Shown here one piece after another: positions 53,410 through 62,980 of a DNA stretch of 64,000 nt. Each line of letters opens with the position of its first letter. The stretch's first letter is position 1. Where the stretch lies: NCBI RefSeq assembly GCF_937898475.1, contig NZ_CALEJS010000025.1:186001-250000 (forward strand). The letters are read 5' to 3'. The position numbers and the translations under genes are program-made. The stretch is from an uncultured Chitinophaga sp. (GTDB taxonomy: Bacteria; Bacteroidota; Bacteroidia; Chitinophagales; Chitinophagaceae). Below the pieces are notes generated by a model, which did not search any database, was not told the origin of the DNA, and saw nothing but the letters and a program-made list of their open reading frames with translations.

Positions 53410-56270
53410 TGCGCTGCTTCCAGTGTTACCGGTCCCAATAATCCCGATTCCTGCAAAGCCCACTCCGGGCGGATAGTAATATTTGTTTTTGTGAAACGCT
53501 GCGCTTCGGGCTTATTACGATCGCCTATCAGCCGGTTACGCCAACTGTTGATCACTTCAATCTCCAGTACATTATTGCCTGCCTGCACTATACCGCTAAT
53601 GGATACACGGTATGGTGGGGCCCATAGTACGCCCAGCTTCCGGCCATTGAGCGTTACACTGGCAATGCCTACATCCTTCACGCTTCCCAGGTTCAGGTAC
53701 AGCGGCTTTCCTGCCTGCAGTTTACCTGTATCTACCGAAAATTCCTTGCGATATACCGCAGTACCAGAGTAATAACGGATCCCTTCTTCCGGCCGTTCGG
53801 TCCAGCTGCTGAGGGCAGGGAACACTACTGATGCCGGGCCTCCCCAGCGCTCGTCAAAATGCAGCTGCCAGGGGCCGTGTAATGTATCCACCGGGCGTAT
53901 TTCCGGGAAGTTGCCGACGGCAGTTCCCTGCTGCGTAACAGGAACGGGTTTCCTGAACACTATGAACCAGGACCCATACGGCGCAAAAGACAGCGGCACT
54001 GTAGTAATGCCATTGGCCTGCGTATAGGCTGCCAACGGCTGTGTATGACCGGTTACCGGATCCCAGCGCTCCGGCAGGCGGCCGCTTACACGAAAGCTTA
54101 CCTTCGCGGCAGAGGCTTCCCGCTGCCTGCTGCTGACAAAATAATAGTCGGCATCATTCCAACGGCGATGGATATATCCAAATGCGGTATCAGGCGCATC
54201 AAAATGGCAGTCTGCCGCTACTCCCTGTGACGACAGCCACGCTGCAGCGGTATATCCCCAAACCATACGCCCTTTCCCTGCCTGCCGGCTGCCCCGGCTT
54301 AAAGTATCCCTTCCCCATAACGCTGCCACCAGCTGCCGTAACTGCTGTTGTGCTGCCTGCCCCTGTTCCAGGCTTATGATCCGCTGTGTGGGCGAACCGA
54401 TCACCGTTGCTCCTGCCAACACCAGCTGATGTACTTTGCGGAGTGCAGCCAATGATAACACGCGGTGCGCGGGTAATACCAGTACCCGGTATTGCATGCC
54501 ATGGGGCAATACCAGCCGTCCCTCCTTTACCTGCAGCGCCAGCAGACGTTCTTCATTGATCACATCATAATCATAGCCGGGCAGCACACCGGCGGGATCA
54601 TCTTCTTTACGCCGCACAATATTGGGTATATGATCTCCATAGTAGTACAGCACATCCGCTACAAAACGGCCTTCCTGCATCATATACTGCGTACGCGCCA
54701 TGTAGCGGAAAAAAGCATCGGCATATTTCCACCAGGTAACATTGGGATTAATATGCGTGCCTGCAAAATATTCCTGTCCGGGTACGCCCATCTCTGCCGG
54801 CGAACTGGTGAAGGTATGCAGTACCGTCAGATTGAGCCCGGCGCATATTTCATGATCAAAGCTGGGCTTCATATGCTCCCAGATAACATCATCCCAGTGA
54901 CGGCCAATGGTGGTGAAGGCTTCTGCTCCAACCAACTTCTTATTGTAGATATGCGCCGCGCTGGCCGCCTGTTTTACAAAAAAGCGGTTTTCCGGCCGCG
55001 GGCGATGGGGGGATGGCGACCAGAACTCGCCCATCATGATCTCGCTATGCCCTAAATTCTTCAGCCCGTCAAAAGGCCCGGCGTGCGGCCCGCCTGATTC
55101 CGCCTGTAAACCCATACCATAGGCAGCGGCCTTTTCCCTGAACACTTTATAATGATTGTCAGCTATACAATCACTGATCGTTTTACGCAGATCTGCCAGG
55201 AAACGGTTGCTCGCCTCCCTGCTGTCTATGATCTTACCTGCTACTACAGGCAGGAAAGGCTTCAGATCATATCCTCTCCTGCGACGGAATTCCTGCATAA
55301 AATCTTCCGTCCAGTTAATGCCGCCCAGCTCCCAGCTGTCTGTCTGCAGGTAACGGAGTGTTGTGCCCGCATCCGGGCCTATGCTTTCCAGCAGCGGTTT
55401 TACGTGCGTGTCCCAATAACGGGTAAAGTGCCGGCGGCTCATATGATCGATCACCAGCCCTTTCCATTGATCGCTGGAAGTAGAGATATCCGCGCCGTTG
55501 AGCGTATACCCCATGCGGATCACCACCCATTTACCTGCGGGCGCCTTCCAGGAAAGCCTGCCCGTACTATCCATCAGACGGGAAATGTCGATCACTTTCC
55601 TGCTGTCTGCATGTACGCGATAATTTGCGGTAGTATCTTCTTCCAGCAGGTAACGGGTGTCGGGAGCAGATATACCTGCTTCATCAAAAGCAGCTTTCAG
55701 CCGCAGATGATGCAGGGGTTTTATACCTGCGGTATCTCCCAAGGGAAAGGCCAGTACTACAATGTCTTTATAAAACCCATGTACGGCCCGGGGTAACGGC
55801 AGTGTATGTACGCCGTTGCCGCTTACTATTGTTTCAGACCAGCTGAGGTGTTTAGCGGCCTCCTGCGGCTGCACATCCGGGGCGCCCAGGTTCCAGCCGC
55901 TCTGTATATTCAGGCTGAGCTCAAGGCCCAGCCGCTTTGCTTCTTTTACTGCATGCCTGAACAGTTCCTGCCAGGCGGGCGATCCAAACATCGGCCCCGC
56001 AGGCACCGTGGCATTGCCCCGCTGATCCTGTCCGCCAGCGTCTACAATGCTGGCGCCGCTGAAACCTTTTTCCTTCATCGCCTCCAGGTCGCGCGTAATG
56101 GATTGTTTGCTGACGTTGCCGTTGAGCCACCACCACCAGCAGCGGATGCCGTAGGCAGACGGCGGTTGCTGAAAATAGTTTTCATTAAGTTCCTGGGCCC
56201 CGGCCATCAATGCACCCTGTATAAGTAAAGCCAGGCAACAAATAACTTTGATCATGCGTGTTGATATCAT
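53406..56270 (-). CDS. GH106-type alpha-L-rhamnosidase
   Basis: About 954 aa from ATG 56270, which gives a good signal peptide ending LMAGAQ; the frame is open to 56318 but that would overlap the FecR gene. 'NYFQQPPSAYGIRCWWWWLNGNVSKQSITRDLEAMKEKGFSGASIVD' and 'LGLELSLNIQSGWNLG', a large TIM-barrel region, and C-terminal beta-sandwich segments ('YLNLGSVKDVGIASVTLNGRKLGVLWAPPYRVSI') fit GH106. Expected substrate: terminal alpha-rhamnose of pectic or other plant glycans. 11 nt after the short FecR gene. Confidence 0.88.
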   Translation of the reverse strand: MISTRMIKVICCLALLIQGALMAGAQELNENYFQQPPSAYGIRCWWWWLNGNVSKQSITRDLEAMKEKGFSGASIVDAGGQDQRGNATVPAGPMFGSPAWQELFRHAVKEAKRLGLELSLNIQSGWNLGAPDVQPQEAAKHLSWSETIVSGNGVHTLPLPRAVHGFYKDIVVLAFPLGDTAGIKPLHHLRLKAAFDEAGISAPDTRYLLEEDTTANYRVHADSRKVIDISRLMDSTGRLSWKAPAGKWVVIRMGYTLNGADISTSSDQWKGLVIDHMSRRHFTRYWDTHVKPLLESIGPDAGTTLRYLQTDSWELGGINWTEDFMQEFRRRRGYDLKPFLPVVAGKIIDSREASNRFLADLRKTISDCIADNHYKVFREKAAAYGMGLQAESGGPHAGPFDGLKNLGHSEIMMGEFWSPSPHRPRPENRFFVKQAASAAHIYNKKLVGAEAFTTIGRHWDDVIWEHMKPSFDHEICAGLNLTVLHTFTSSPAEMGVPGQEYFAGTHINPNVTWWKYADAFFRYMARTQYMMQEGRFVADVLYYYGDHIPNIVRRKEDDPAGVLPGYDYDVINEERLLALQVKEGRLVLPHGMQYRVLVLPAHRVLSLAALRKVHQLVLAGATVIGSPTQRIISLEQGQAAQQQLRQLVAALWGRDTLSRGSRQAGKGRMVWGYTAAAWLSSQGVAADCHFDAPDTAFGYIHRRWNDADYYFVSSRQREASAAKVSFRVSGRLPERWDPVTGHTQPLAAYTQANGITTVPLSFAPYGSWFIVFRKPVPVTQQGTAVGNFPEIRPVDTLHGPWQLHFDERWGGPASVVFPALSSWTERPEEGIRYYSGTAVYRKEFSVDTGKLQAGKPLYLNLGSVKDVGIASVTLNGRKLGVLWAPPYRVSISGIVQAGNNVLEIEVINSWRNRLIGDRNKPEAQRFTKTNITIRPEWALQESGLLGPVTLEAAH

Positions 56271-56280
56271 TCCCTTGCTG

Positions 56281-56985
56281 TTATTGATCCTTTCTTTCAT
56301 GCACTTCCACCCTGCCATTGCTGATGCTGACGGCTATCGTGCCACGCCGGCGGTTGGTGCTAACAGAAAAGCTGCTTCCCTGCAAATGCGCCATCAGCCT
56401 GTTATTGGAAACATAGAAAGGACGCCGTGCATCATGACGCAGTTCAAAAACAGCGTCTCCTTCCAGGAACACTTCCCTTTTATCGCCGGCAAATTTTCGC
56501 GGATAAGAAAGCCTGGCGCCTGACTGCAGGATAACCCTGCTGCTGTCTTCCAGGTGAATAGTGAGTGGCGTATGACTGTTGTTGATGCTGTGCTGCATAC
56601 CGGATGGGGCAGCTTTTGAAAGACGGGTACTGTAATGGAACATAAACGCAATGCCCACCAGCACAGCGGCCAAAATGCCCGCTACGGCAAACAGGCGGGT
56701 GAGCCGGCTCTGCATAGTGGGTGCAGCGGGCGCCAGTTCCCGGGGAGCATCTCCGGCCAGTGTACGGTGCGTGTTTTCCAGTTGCTGCGCTGCTTCTCCC
56801 TCCGGTAAATGCATGGCCGTATACCGGATAAGGCGGTCTGCCCGCATGATCACATCCAGTTTTTCGGGATGCGTGCTGATCCAGTTCTGCCAGAAAAATA
56901 CATCTACCGGGTCTAGTTTGAAATAATATCGCAGATACGACGCATTGGCCGCAAAATCTTCCGCTTCGTAACGTGAATAATCCAT
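56281..56985 (-). CDS. Shortened FecR-like anti-sigma factor
   Basis: 234 aa. A cytoplasmic N-domain (1-95), one membrane segment (about 98-117) and a FecR domain (about 135-230: 'IHLEDSSRVILQSGARLSYPRKFAGDKREVFLEGDAVFELRHDARRPFYVS'). It stops right after FecR and lacks the C-terminal DUF4974-type domain seen in the two other FecR proteins here. It lies 11 nt before the rhamnosidase gene on the same strand. The nearest sigma factor is on the opposite strand beyond that gene. Confidence 0.83.
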   Translation of the reverse strand: MDYSRYEAEDFAANASYLRYYFKLDPVDVFFWQNWISTHPEKLDVIMRADRLIRYTAMHLPEGEAAQQLENTHRTLAGDAPRELAPAAPTMQSRLTRLFAVAGILAAVLVGIAFMFHYSTRLSKAAPSGMQHSINNSHTPLTIHLEDSSRVILQSGARLSYPRKFAGDKREVFLEGDAVFELRHDARRPFYVSNNRLMAHLQGSSFSVSTNRRRGTIAVSISNGRVEVHERKDQ

Positions 56986-57034
56986 ACAAGTGTTGGAATA
57001 TAAGCAATTTGCGGCAGGATTTCATCCTACTCCA

Positions 57035-57868
57035 TCATAGTTCGCGTTGCGCCAGCGCTTCGTCTATATCCGCAGGATAAACTGCGTCATGCATTTCACA
57101 ATAGATATCCGTCATGCGGAAACCGTCCCTGCACCGCCGGCGGGCGGCTTCGAACTGTTCTTTCGCATGCTGATGTTTGCCCATCGCGCGGTAAACAACA
57201 CCCTTGTAATAAGCTACCTCCACGTAGTTTTTACAGATCTTTTCTTCCTGCTCCAGGTCTGCCAGCGCGCCATTATAATCTCCGATCCTGATCTTCATTA
57301 CCGCCCGGTGCAGGAAATCGAAGAGCCCGATAAAGTCCTTCCCTTTCATATAAAAGATGCTGTCAATTCCTTTGGCGAAATAACGGGCGGCGGCATCATA
57401 ATTTCCCAGCTCTCTTTCGCATAATGCCATCACTACATACAGGCTGTAAGTGCCATCGCCTGTATGCCGGTGGGCAAAGCCAGACAGGGTATCAAAGCGT
57501 TTCAGATCCTGCAGCGCGCCTTCGTAATCGCGCAGGAACTTGAACCTGCACCAGCCGCGCACATCCAGTGTTTTCAGGGGTTCCAATGCTACTGCCTTAT
57601 CCAGGTACCTGCGCCAGGCAGCAAAATCACCTCTCTTAAGATATGGCACACTCAGTGCACGCCAGCCCTCTGCCAGGGTGGGACATACCCCTACGGCACT
57701 GTCCAGGTATTGCTGGTTAAGCCTGGAGCCCTGGTAAAACGTGATGGCATAGTTATACAGCCTGCAGCCACGTACGGAGGCGGAATCTGTAAATGCATCG
57801 CAGTTCAGCTGGCCTTTTCCCGCTACGCTGATCATACCGCAGCAAAGGAGGAGGTATAGGTGTTTCAT
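57035..57868 (-). CDS. Tetratricopeptide-repeat exported protein
   Basis: 277 aa. Signal peptide (about 1-19); the first residue after cleavage is near a Cys (LNCDAF). The rest is helical TPR-like repeats: 'AWRRYLDKAVALEPLK', 'EGALQDLKRFDTL', 'NYDAAARYFAKGIDSI', 'DYNGALADLEQEEKI', 'VAYYKGVVYRAMGKHQHAKEQFEAA'. Probably a protein-protein scaffold in the periplasm. It overlaps the upstream TonB-C-like gene by 4 nt (ATGA), so the two are coupled. Confidence 0.78.
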   Translation of the reverse strand: MKHLYLLLCCGMISVAGKGQLNCDAFTDSASVRGCRLYNYAITFYQGSRLNQQYLDSAVGVCPTLAEGWRALSVPYLKRGDFAAWRRYLDKAVALEPLKTLDVRGWCRFKFLRDYEGALQDLKRFDTLSGFAHRHTGDGTYSLYVVMALCERELGNYDAAARYFAKGIDSIFYMKGKDFIGLFDFLHRAVMKIRIGDYNGALADLEQEEKICKNYVEVAYYKGVVYRAMGKHQHAKEQFEAARRRCRDGFRMTDIYCEMHDAVYPADIDEALAQREL

Positions 57869-58371
57869 GGGGTAATACTGATTATTTTACCCTTCCTGAT
57901 ACGGAAAGTAATATGCTGGTAGCTATCGTATATCTGTCCTTTATAAACAGCCGGCTGCCATCCGCGAAGTTGTTTTACAAGGCTGAGCAGGCGGCCCGAC
58001 AAAGCCTTGTTGAATGATACCGGCTGATAATTATTATCTATCTCAAAAATGCGGAAACGGCCTGTTTCACCTTTACAGTTGATAATGAACTTAACGGTGA
58101 GATAACCGTTCTGATCATCCAGGTCGCCCTCAGGCTCATAGTGGCTCAGCAAATATTTTACGATCTCCTGCTTATGTTCCTTGTAGTAAGAATTGGTGTT
58201 GTAGTACTGGAACACCTGTTTCGCATTACATATAGTAAAACGGGGGTCATCCTGCAGGCTGTCAAATAATATTTCACCTACGTGTTCCGGGAAACCTTCC
58301 TCCTGGGCAAAAGCTTGCAGGGAAAACAACACGAGCAGGAGCGGGAGTACAGCGGTCTTAAAATGGTTCAT
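57865..58371 (-). CDS. Exported protein with TonB-C-like domain
   Basis: 168 aa from ATG 58371, which starts the signal peptide ending SLQAFA-Q; the frame is open to 58404. The C-terminal half, 'NGYLTVKFIINCKGETGRFRIFEIDNNYQP' and 'LRGWQPAVYKGQIYDSYQHITFRIRKGKI', has the pattern of TonB C-terminal-like domains used in Bacteroidota periplasmic proteins, but there is no membrane anchor or Pro-rich spacer of a true TonB. Coupled to the TPR gene downstream. Function unknown. Confidence 0.65.
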   Translation of the reverse strand: MNHFKTAVLPLLLVLFSLQAFAQEEGFPEHVGEILFDSLQDDPRFTICNAKQVFQYYNTNSYYKEHKQEIVKYLLSHYEPEGDLDDQNGYLTVKFIINCKGETGRFRIFEIDNNYQPVSFNKALSGRLLSLVKQLRGWQPAVYKGQIYDSYQHITFRIRKGKIISITP

Positions 58372-58417
58372 GGGATAAAAGGGTACCTCACACTCAATAT
58401 ACAAAACTTCCCGTATT

Positions 58418-59161
58418 TCATAATTCCCTTACCCAGATATTGCGAAAGCTCACACGACTGTTATGCTCCTGCAGTACCAGCGGCAGTTTGTTGGCATGAT
58501 ACGTATACTGCGGATAGCCGGCATATACCATGGGGCCTTTGATAGCCACATGATGCAGTATCAGTACACCGTTGTGAAAGACCGTGATACAGGCGGGTGT
58601 TTTCAGGGTCTGATCAGGGTTAAACACCGGCGCTTCAAACACCACGTCAAACACCTGCCAGCTTTCAGGCGGCAAACAGGCATTTACCCGTGGCGCATAC
58701 TGTTTATAGATACTGCCCGCCTGGCCATTATAATAGATGCGGGTAGCATATTGATATGATTCATAGATCTGCAGCTCATAGAGGCCCATAAACAGTACGC
58801 CGCTATTACCTGCGTCATTACGGCCTTTATCTTCCTTCGGATCCGGCGTTTTCCATTCTATGTGCAGCTGCATATTACCGAAAGCCCGTTTGGTACGTAT
58901 ATCCTTTGTTTTTGGCACAATGGTGAGTGTACGCCCTTTCGCTTTCCATTTTACAGCGCTGCTGTCCGGGTGCTCCCATTGATCCAGGTCTTTCTGACCG
59001 CTAAAGAGTACAATAGCATCAGAAGGCGGACGGCCCTTTTTACCCGGCATAACCAGCGGTGGTTTGTACGACCAGTCTTCTGTAGCTTCCGGTTTTACCT
59101 GCTGTGCAGATAAGCCAGCAGAATATAGTACAAGAAATGTAAGGCAAGCCAGTCTCAGCAT
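58418..59161 (-). CDS. DUF1080 (3-keto-disaccharide hydrolase-like) protein
   Basis: 247 aa. Signal peptide ending GLSAQQ, then one DUF1080 concanavalin-like domain: 'AIVLFSGQKDLDQWEHPDSSAVKWKAKGRTLTI', 'FGNMQLHIEWKTPDP', 'GNSGVLFMGLYELQIYESY', 'VFDVVFEAPVFNPDQTLKTPACITVFHNGVLI' and 'LVLQEHNSRVSFRNIWVREL'. Some members cleave 3-keto sugars. 4 nt after the MGH1-GH95 gene, so in the same unit; here it may process products of the glycosidases. Confidence 0.9.
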   Translation of the reverse strand: MLRLACLTFLVLYSAGLSAQQVKPEATEDWSYKPPLVMPGKKGRPPSDAIVLFSGQKDLDQWEHPDSSAVKWKAKGRTLTIVPKTKDIRTKRAFGNMQLHIEWKTPDPKEDKGRNDAGNSGVLFMGLYELQIYESYQYATRIYYNGQAGSIYKQYAPRVNACLPPESWQVFDVVFEAPVFNPDQTLKTPACITVFHNGVLILHHVAIKGPMVYAGYPQYTYHANKLPLVLQEHNSRVSFRNIWVREL

Positions 59162-59165
59162 AGCA

Positions 59166-62100
59166 TCAGGATTTTACGAATTTGCCATCTGCTATACGGA
59201 AGTGATAGGCCTTTCCCTTTTGCGCATTAAACCGCAGTTTTTCCTGCTTATATCTTAACTCGCAGTTACCGTTTGCAGTAGCCTTTACCGTTAGTTGCTG
59301 CAGCTGTCCGCGCTGCCAGCTGTAGTCCAGTACATATCCTCCCCTGGCGCAGATGCCCTTTACATCACCTGCAGGCCATGCATCCGGCAAGGCGGGCAGC
59401 AGCTCAATATACTCCATATGACTTTGCAGCAGGGCTTCTGCAATACCTGAAGCGCCGCCGAAATTACCATCTATCTGGAAAGGCGGATGTGCATCAAACA
59501 GGTTGGTATAAGAACCACCATGTACTCTTCCATTCGGATCTTCCGCCGGTGTTAACAGGGTGTTGATCATCTTCAGCGTATGGTTGCCATCTTTGAAACG
59601 CGCCCAGAGATTGATCTTCCAGGCCAGGCTCCAGCCGGTGCCGCCGTCACCGCGGTAGATGAGCGATTGACGTGCAGCCTTCATCAGATCAGGTGAACGA
59701 TCCCACGTGATATCCGTACCGGGAAATACACCCCAGAGATGAGATACGTGCCGGTGTTCATTCTTCGGATCATCAATATCCTGCATCCACTCCTGCAGCT
59801 GGCCATGTTTACCTACCTGGTTAGGCGCTATCTGCTTATACTTTGCCTGCAGCGTATTACGGAAGGCTGCATCCGTTTGTAATATTTCGCTGGCCTGTAC
59901 GCAGTTGGCAAACAGATCGCGTATCAGCTGATGGTCCATGGTAGGGCCAGCCACCAAACCTCCCTGTTCAGGTGAATTGGAAGGTGTGCTGATCAGCCAT
60001 CCCGTTGCAGGATCTTTTACCAGGAAGTCCACAAAGAAACGGGCCGCTTCCTTCATCACCGGGTAAGCCGTTTGCTGCAGGAATGCTTTATCCCTGGTAT
60101 ACAGGTAATGCTCCCATAGATGATGGCTGAGCCAGGCGCCGCCCGTTACCCATATACCATGGTTGGATGCATTGATAGGGGCCGTACCTCTCCACAGATC
60201 TGTATTATGATGCAGTACCCAGCCGGAGGCGCCGTAATGTTCCCTGGCTGTTACGCGGCCTGCTTCAGACACTTCGCGGATCAGCCGCACCAGCGGTTCT
60301 GTACAGGCGGAAAGGTTCAACACTTCCGCCGGCCAGTAGTTCATTTCCAGGTTGATGTTGGTAGTATACTTACTGTCCCAGGGGGGCGACAACAGATCGT
60401 TCCAGATACCCTGCAGGTTCAGCGGCTGCGATCCCGGCCTGGAGCCGGATACCATGAGATAGCGGGCATACTGTACATACAGCGCCGCAAGCGCAGGATC
60501 GGTGGCAGCGCTGAACTGCCTGATACGCTGATCTGTAGGCAGCTGCACCTGGCCATTGCCCAGGTTAAGCGAGAAAGTATTAAAGTACCGCTGATAGTCT
60601 TTAATATGCGCTTTACGAATACTGTTATAGTTTAGTCCGGACAGTTTGGCGATAGTCTGCCCGCACAACGCAGCCGGGTTACCCGATACCACTTTGTAAT
60701 TGCAGAAGTTTGTGGCTGCTGTCAAATATAACGTAGCTTCATTGGCGTTAGTAACCACTATGCTGCTGTCGTTAACAGTTACCTTTCCCTGTTTGGTGCT
60801 GACCTTCAGCCAGCTTTCTCCTTTCAGTACACCATTGGCCACTTTCAATGAAAGCGCTATTGTACTGTCATTTATCCTGCGGGTGCTATACTCCTTGTGC
60901 AGGGTGGTGAGCTGCGCTGTAAAGCTGATGTGACCGGGGCTACTGGCTCTCAGCTGTGTTACGATGGCCTGTTGCGGAGCGCTGGCCAGGTATTCGCGCG
61001 TGTAGTTTACTCCATCTGCCGTATAAGAAGTACGTGAGATGGCCGTATTAAGATCCAGCTCCCTGCGGTAATTACTTAGCGTTGCCATGGTGTCATGAAA
61101 ACGCAGCCACAGGTCAGCAAAGGGTTGATAAGCGGCCTCATATCGGGACGCCGGTGGCGCACTTTTCAACCCCATAAACTGCTCTCCTGCCAGGTCTTCT
61201 GCTTCTTTTTGTTTACCGGCCTCCAGCAGGTCTCTGATCTGCTGGAGGTATTTTACCGCACCCGGACGGGCATGCTCACGGGGGCCATCTGTCCACAGTG
61301 TAGACTCATTGAACTGTATATGCTCTGTATGTGCGCCTGCGTAGATCATTGCACCTAAACGGCCGTTACCGATGGGTAATGCGCTGGTCCATTTATTTGC
61401 CGGGCTGTTATACCATAATGTTTGTGCCTGTTGCTTAGCCGGAAGCTGAACAAGCATATGCTTCAACTGCGGAGCGCTGTAGATCTCCTCTCCATCGGAG
61501 AGTATGTGAACACCTTTTCCTTTTCCATATCTTTTACCCGTCTTATCCCAGATGATGGTGATCAGGCGGCCATGATACGGCACCTGGTCAAGCGTAAACC
61601 AATCCCATGAAGCGGGTATCAGCGGGTATAACTCCAGCTTGTCATCCCTGCGGGGCCTGATACCTGCCAGGTCGCTGATCACCAGGTCGCAAAAGCCGGA
61701 GTGATTGTAATAGCTGCTGCGCGGATCATCTCCTTTCAACCAGTAACCGGTTTGTTCGTCCTGGTATTCTCCCAGGTAGGGCTTTCCATTCTTCTGATGT
61801 GAACGCGCATAGGTGTGTAATGCCTGCAAATAGTTTTGCGCCGTAAGGCCGTTATGATAACGGTAACGGGTCAATAGATTAGCCAGGCCTTTCAGCGTTT
61901 GTGTAGTGGCAAAGGGCCAAATAGCGCCATCCCATTCGCAGCCGCCGCTGCCATGAGAACGGAAGGCCGGGTGACGCATCTCTGCGGTAGTGATGCCCCA
62001 GGGTGCGTTAAATCCTTCAGGGTCTGTTAACTGTTGCCAGGCTTTTGCATACTTTGGATCATCATCCGGCAGATTGAAATACCAGGGAATAAACCCGATC

Positions 62101-62972
62101 TCCTCCCTGGCGTCTGAAAGTGCACCACCTTTCTGCTTACGGACTTTAAAGAAAGCCGCCTGTTGATCCCACAGCGTATCCTGCACCAGTTTTTTAAGCT
62201 GTGCCGCCAGCCGGGTATAACGTTGCTGCAGGGTATCATTACCTGCCATCGCAGCCAGCATGGCGAGCGCTCTGGCATTGCCGTACATATAGCTGTTGAT
62301 GGTGGGACGGATATTCTTTTCCCTGCGGCCGCCGCTGATGGATTCTTCCATACCATCTTTCACATCATGCTGCCAGAACAGCCCGTTGGGCAAGGCTCTT
62401 TCCTGCTCCCACAAACGATAGTCTTTATCCAGCGAATCCAGCAGGCTCACCACAAAGGCGCTGTCGCCATTCACCAGGTAGCGGTTGTAAACGGCATCTG
62501 CCACCCAGCTGCTGAACTGGTGAAAGCGCGGGCGTTGCTGCAGCTTATCTTTCTCCAGCCAGTAACGGATGTACTGATCAATATACTGCCCGTCACGCAG
62601 CCAGCGCCCCTCGTAAATATGATGACCTGTAGCGCAGCTTAATGCATTATACTGTCCTGCATGCTTAACAGGAATGATAAACTCTGTGAAGATGAATCCC
62701 GCAGGTGTTTGCTTCAGGTGTTTACGGAAGCTCCACCAGCGATAATAATAGGTTTGCTCAATCACTGAATCCGGGCAATCCAGTAAAGGAATGTTTTGTC
62801 CAAGCCATTGGGACGCCTGCTCATCCGGCACATAATTCTTCACCTCCTCTTTATCCATCCCGTTAAAATAGCGCACATATTTATCCAGCTTGCCGGTATT
62901 CAATACCGCCGCCTTATCCTGTGCATACGCAAACGACCAAAGAAAAAAACAGCTCAGCAAAATACGCTTCAT
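59166..62972 (-). CDS. Bimodular glycoside hydrolase: MGH1-like + GH95
   Basis: 1268 aa from ATG 62972, where a signal peptide ending FAYAQ begins; the frame is open to 63041 but that part lies in a repeat. The N-terminal module (about 25-515) is an (alpha/alpha)6 barrel of the MGH1/GH63-like type ('EGRWLRDGQYIDQYIRYW', 'WWSFRKHL', 'GGCEWDGAIWPFATTQTLKGLANLL'). The C-terminal module (about 525-1268) is GH95 ('ALPIGNGRLGAMIYAG', 'QFNESTLWTDGP', 'TTNINLEMNYWPAEVLNLS', 'GDGGTGWSLAWKINLWARFKDG'). Predicted substrates: alpha-linked fucose or galactose side chains plus a second linkage. Confidence 0.93.
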   Translation of the reverse strand: MKRILLSCFFLWSFAYAQDKAAVLNTGKLDKYVRYFNGMDKEEVKNYVPDEQASQWLGQNIPLLDCPDSVIEQTYYYRWWSFRKHLKQTPAGFIFTEFIIPVKHAGQYNALSCATGHHIYEGRWLRDGQYIDQYIRYWLEKDKLQQRPRFHQFSSWVADAVYNRYLVNGDSAFVVSLLDSLDKDYRLWEQERALPNGLFWQHDVKDGMEESISGGRREKNIRPTINSYMYGNARALAMLAAMAGNDTLQQRYTRLAAQLKKLVQDTLWDQQAAFFKVRKQKGGALSDAREEIGFIPWYFNLPDDDPKYAKAWQQLTDPEGFNAPWGITTAEMRHPAFRSHGSGGCEWDGAIWPFATTQTLKGLANLLTRYRYHNGLTAQNYLQALHTYARSHQKNGKPYLGEYQDEQTGYWLKGDDPRSSYYNHSGFCDLVISDLAGIRPRRDDKLELYPLIPASWDWFTLDQVPYHGRLITIIWDKTGKRYGKGKGVHILSDGEEIYSAPQLKHMLVQLPAKQQAQTLWYNSPANKWTSALPIGNGRLGAMIYAGAHTEHIQFNESTLWTDGPREHARPGAVKYLQQIRDLLEAGKQKEAEDLAGEQFMGLKSAPPASRYEAAYQPFADLWLRFHDTMATLSNYRRELDLNTAISRTSYTADGVNYTREYLASAPQQAIVTQLRASSPGHISFTAQLTTLHKEYSTRRINDSTIALSLKVANGVLKGESWLKVSTKQGKVTVNDSSIVVTNANEATLYLTAATNFCNYKVVSGNPAALCGQTIAKLSGLNYNSIRKAHIKDYQRYFNTFSLNLGNGQVQLPTDQRIRQFSAATDPALAALYVQYARYLMVSGSRPGSQPLNLQGIWNDLLSPPWDSKYTTNINLEMNYWPAEVLNLSACTEPLVRLIREVSEAGRVTAREHYGASGWVLHHNTDLWRGTAPINASNHGIWVTGGAWLSHHLWEHYLYTRDKAFLQQTAYPVMKEAARFFVDFLVKDPATGWLISTPSNSPEQGGLVAGPTMDHQLIRDLFANCVQASEILQTDAAFRNTLQAKYKQIAPNQVGKHGQLQEWMQDIDDPKNEHRHVSHLWGVFPGTDITWDRSPDLMKAARQSLIYRGDGGTGWSLAWKINLWARFKDGNHTLKMINTLLTPAEDPNGRVHGGSYTNLFDAHPPFQIDGNFGGASGIAEALLQSHMEYIELLPALPDAWPAGDVKGICARGGYVLDYSWQRGQLQQLTVKATANGNCELRYKQEKLRFNAQKGKAYHFRIADGKFVKS

Positions 62973-62980
62973 ACAGATTT

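Noticed and set aside
56271..56318. Upstream extension of GH106 to 56318
   Set aside because: It would overlap the FecR stop and hide the signal peptide; ATG 56270 or 56255 fits better.
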